From Eublepharis macularius (lineage: Eukaryota; Chordata; Lepidosauria; Squamata; Eublepharidae): 64,000 nucleotides of DNA. The notes under the pieces were generated by a model. The model was not told the origin of the DNA, did no database searches, and saw nothing but the letters and a program-made list of their open reading frames with translations. The position numbers were made by a program, and so were the translations under genes. The stretch covers positions 7,029,001 through 7,093,000 of the forward strand of contig NC_072795.1 in the NCBI RefSeq assembly GCF_028583425.1. The letters run 5' to 3'. Positions 63,787 through 64,000 of the stretch are shown here, one piece after another; positions within the stretch are counted from its first letter, which is position 1; each line of letters opens with the position of its first letter.

Positions 63787-64000
63787 GTGAGTGAGTGATC
63801 GGCGTGTGGTTTGGGCTTGCTGGTTTGACCCTTGAATGTACAGGGTTTTTGGAGGGAGGGATGCAAGCACACAGATGGCGCTAATGCCAGATAGATTTGC
63901 CAGCCTCCAGGTTGGAAACACTTCCACTGCTTCTAAATGTATTATTTTGTTTATTTTTAGAAATATTATTTTATGTTGCAAAAGTACAAAAGTGCTAAGT

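Overview
The window is vertebrate nuclear DNA, most likely from a squamate reptile (a gecko- or teiid-like repeat profile; I cannot name the species). Small conserved exons are separated by kilobase introns filled with tRNA-derived SINEs, a 5S-rRNA-derived SINE, CR1 and RTE/BovB-type LINE ends, palindromic MITEs and hairpin repeats.

Three host genes lie on the + strand. (1) The last two coding exons of DIS3L2, a 3'-5' exoribonuclease (467-568 and 6894-7004, poly(A) signal at 7389). (2) A complete 11-exon secreted/GPI-anchored alkaline phosphatase of the intestinal/placental type (coding exons 12781-45567, 538 codons, poly(A) signal at 45730). All metal ligands and the catalytic serine are present. 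(3) The first two coding exons of a second, tandem alkaline phosphatase (60992-61052 and 63670-63786), which runs off the right edge. The order DIS3L2 - ALP - ALP, all in one direction, is that of the mammalian DIS3L2-ALPP-ALPG-ALPI cluster, so the window is the reptile counterpart of that locus.

Between the two phosphatase genes is a whole-looking, very young Ty3/Gypsy element of the chromodomain (chromovirus) type (48652-55630). Its 416-bp LTRs look identical by eye and it is flanked by a 5-bp target duplication. Older LTR remnants sit at 9234-9628 and 23772-24510, each inserted into another repeat with its own 5-bp duplication.

The most unusual material is a set of hairpin (fold-back) repeats of Penelope-like character. 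Several copies have 10-15 bp target duplications, one constant end and a fold-back point that differs from copy to copy. Three sequence-distinct groups carry the same layout: CTGANGA, one extra base, a stem-loop, GAAA, and a short second stem. This resembles a hammerhead ribozyme core. In the copy at 2069-2619 the motif is amplified into eight head-to-tail 41-bp units with a three-unit higher-order period, plus two units in inverted orientation.

The first alkaline phosphatase also has one striking defect or oddity: intron 8 begins ATAAGT instead of GTAAGT, at exactly the conserved exon boundary.
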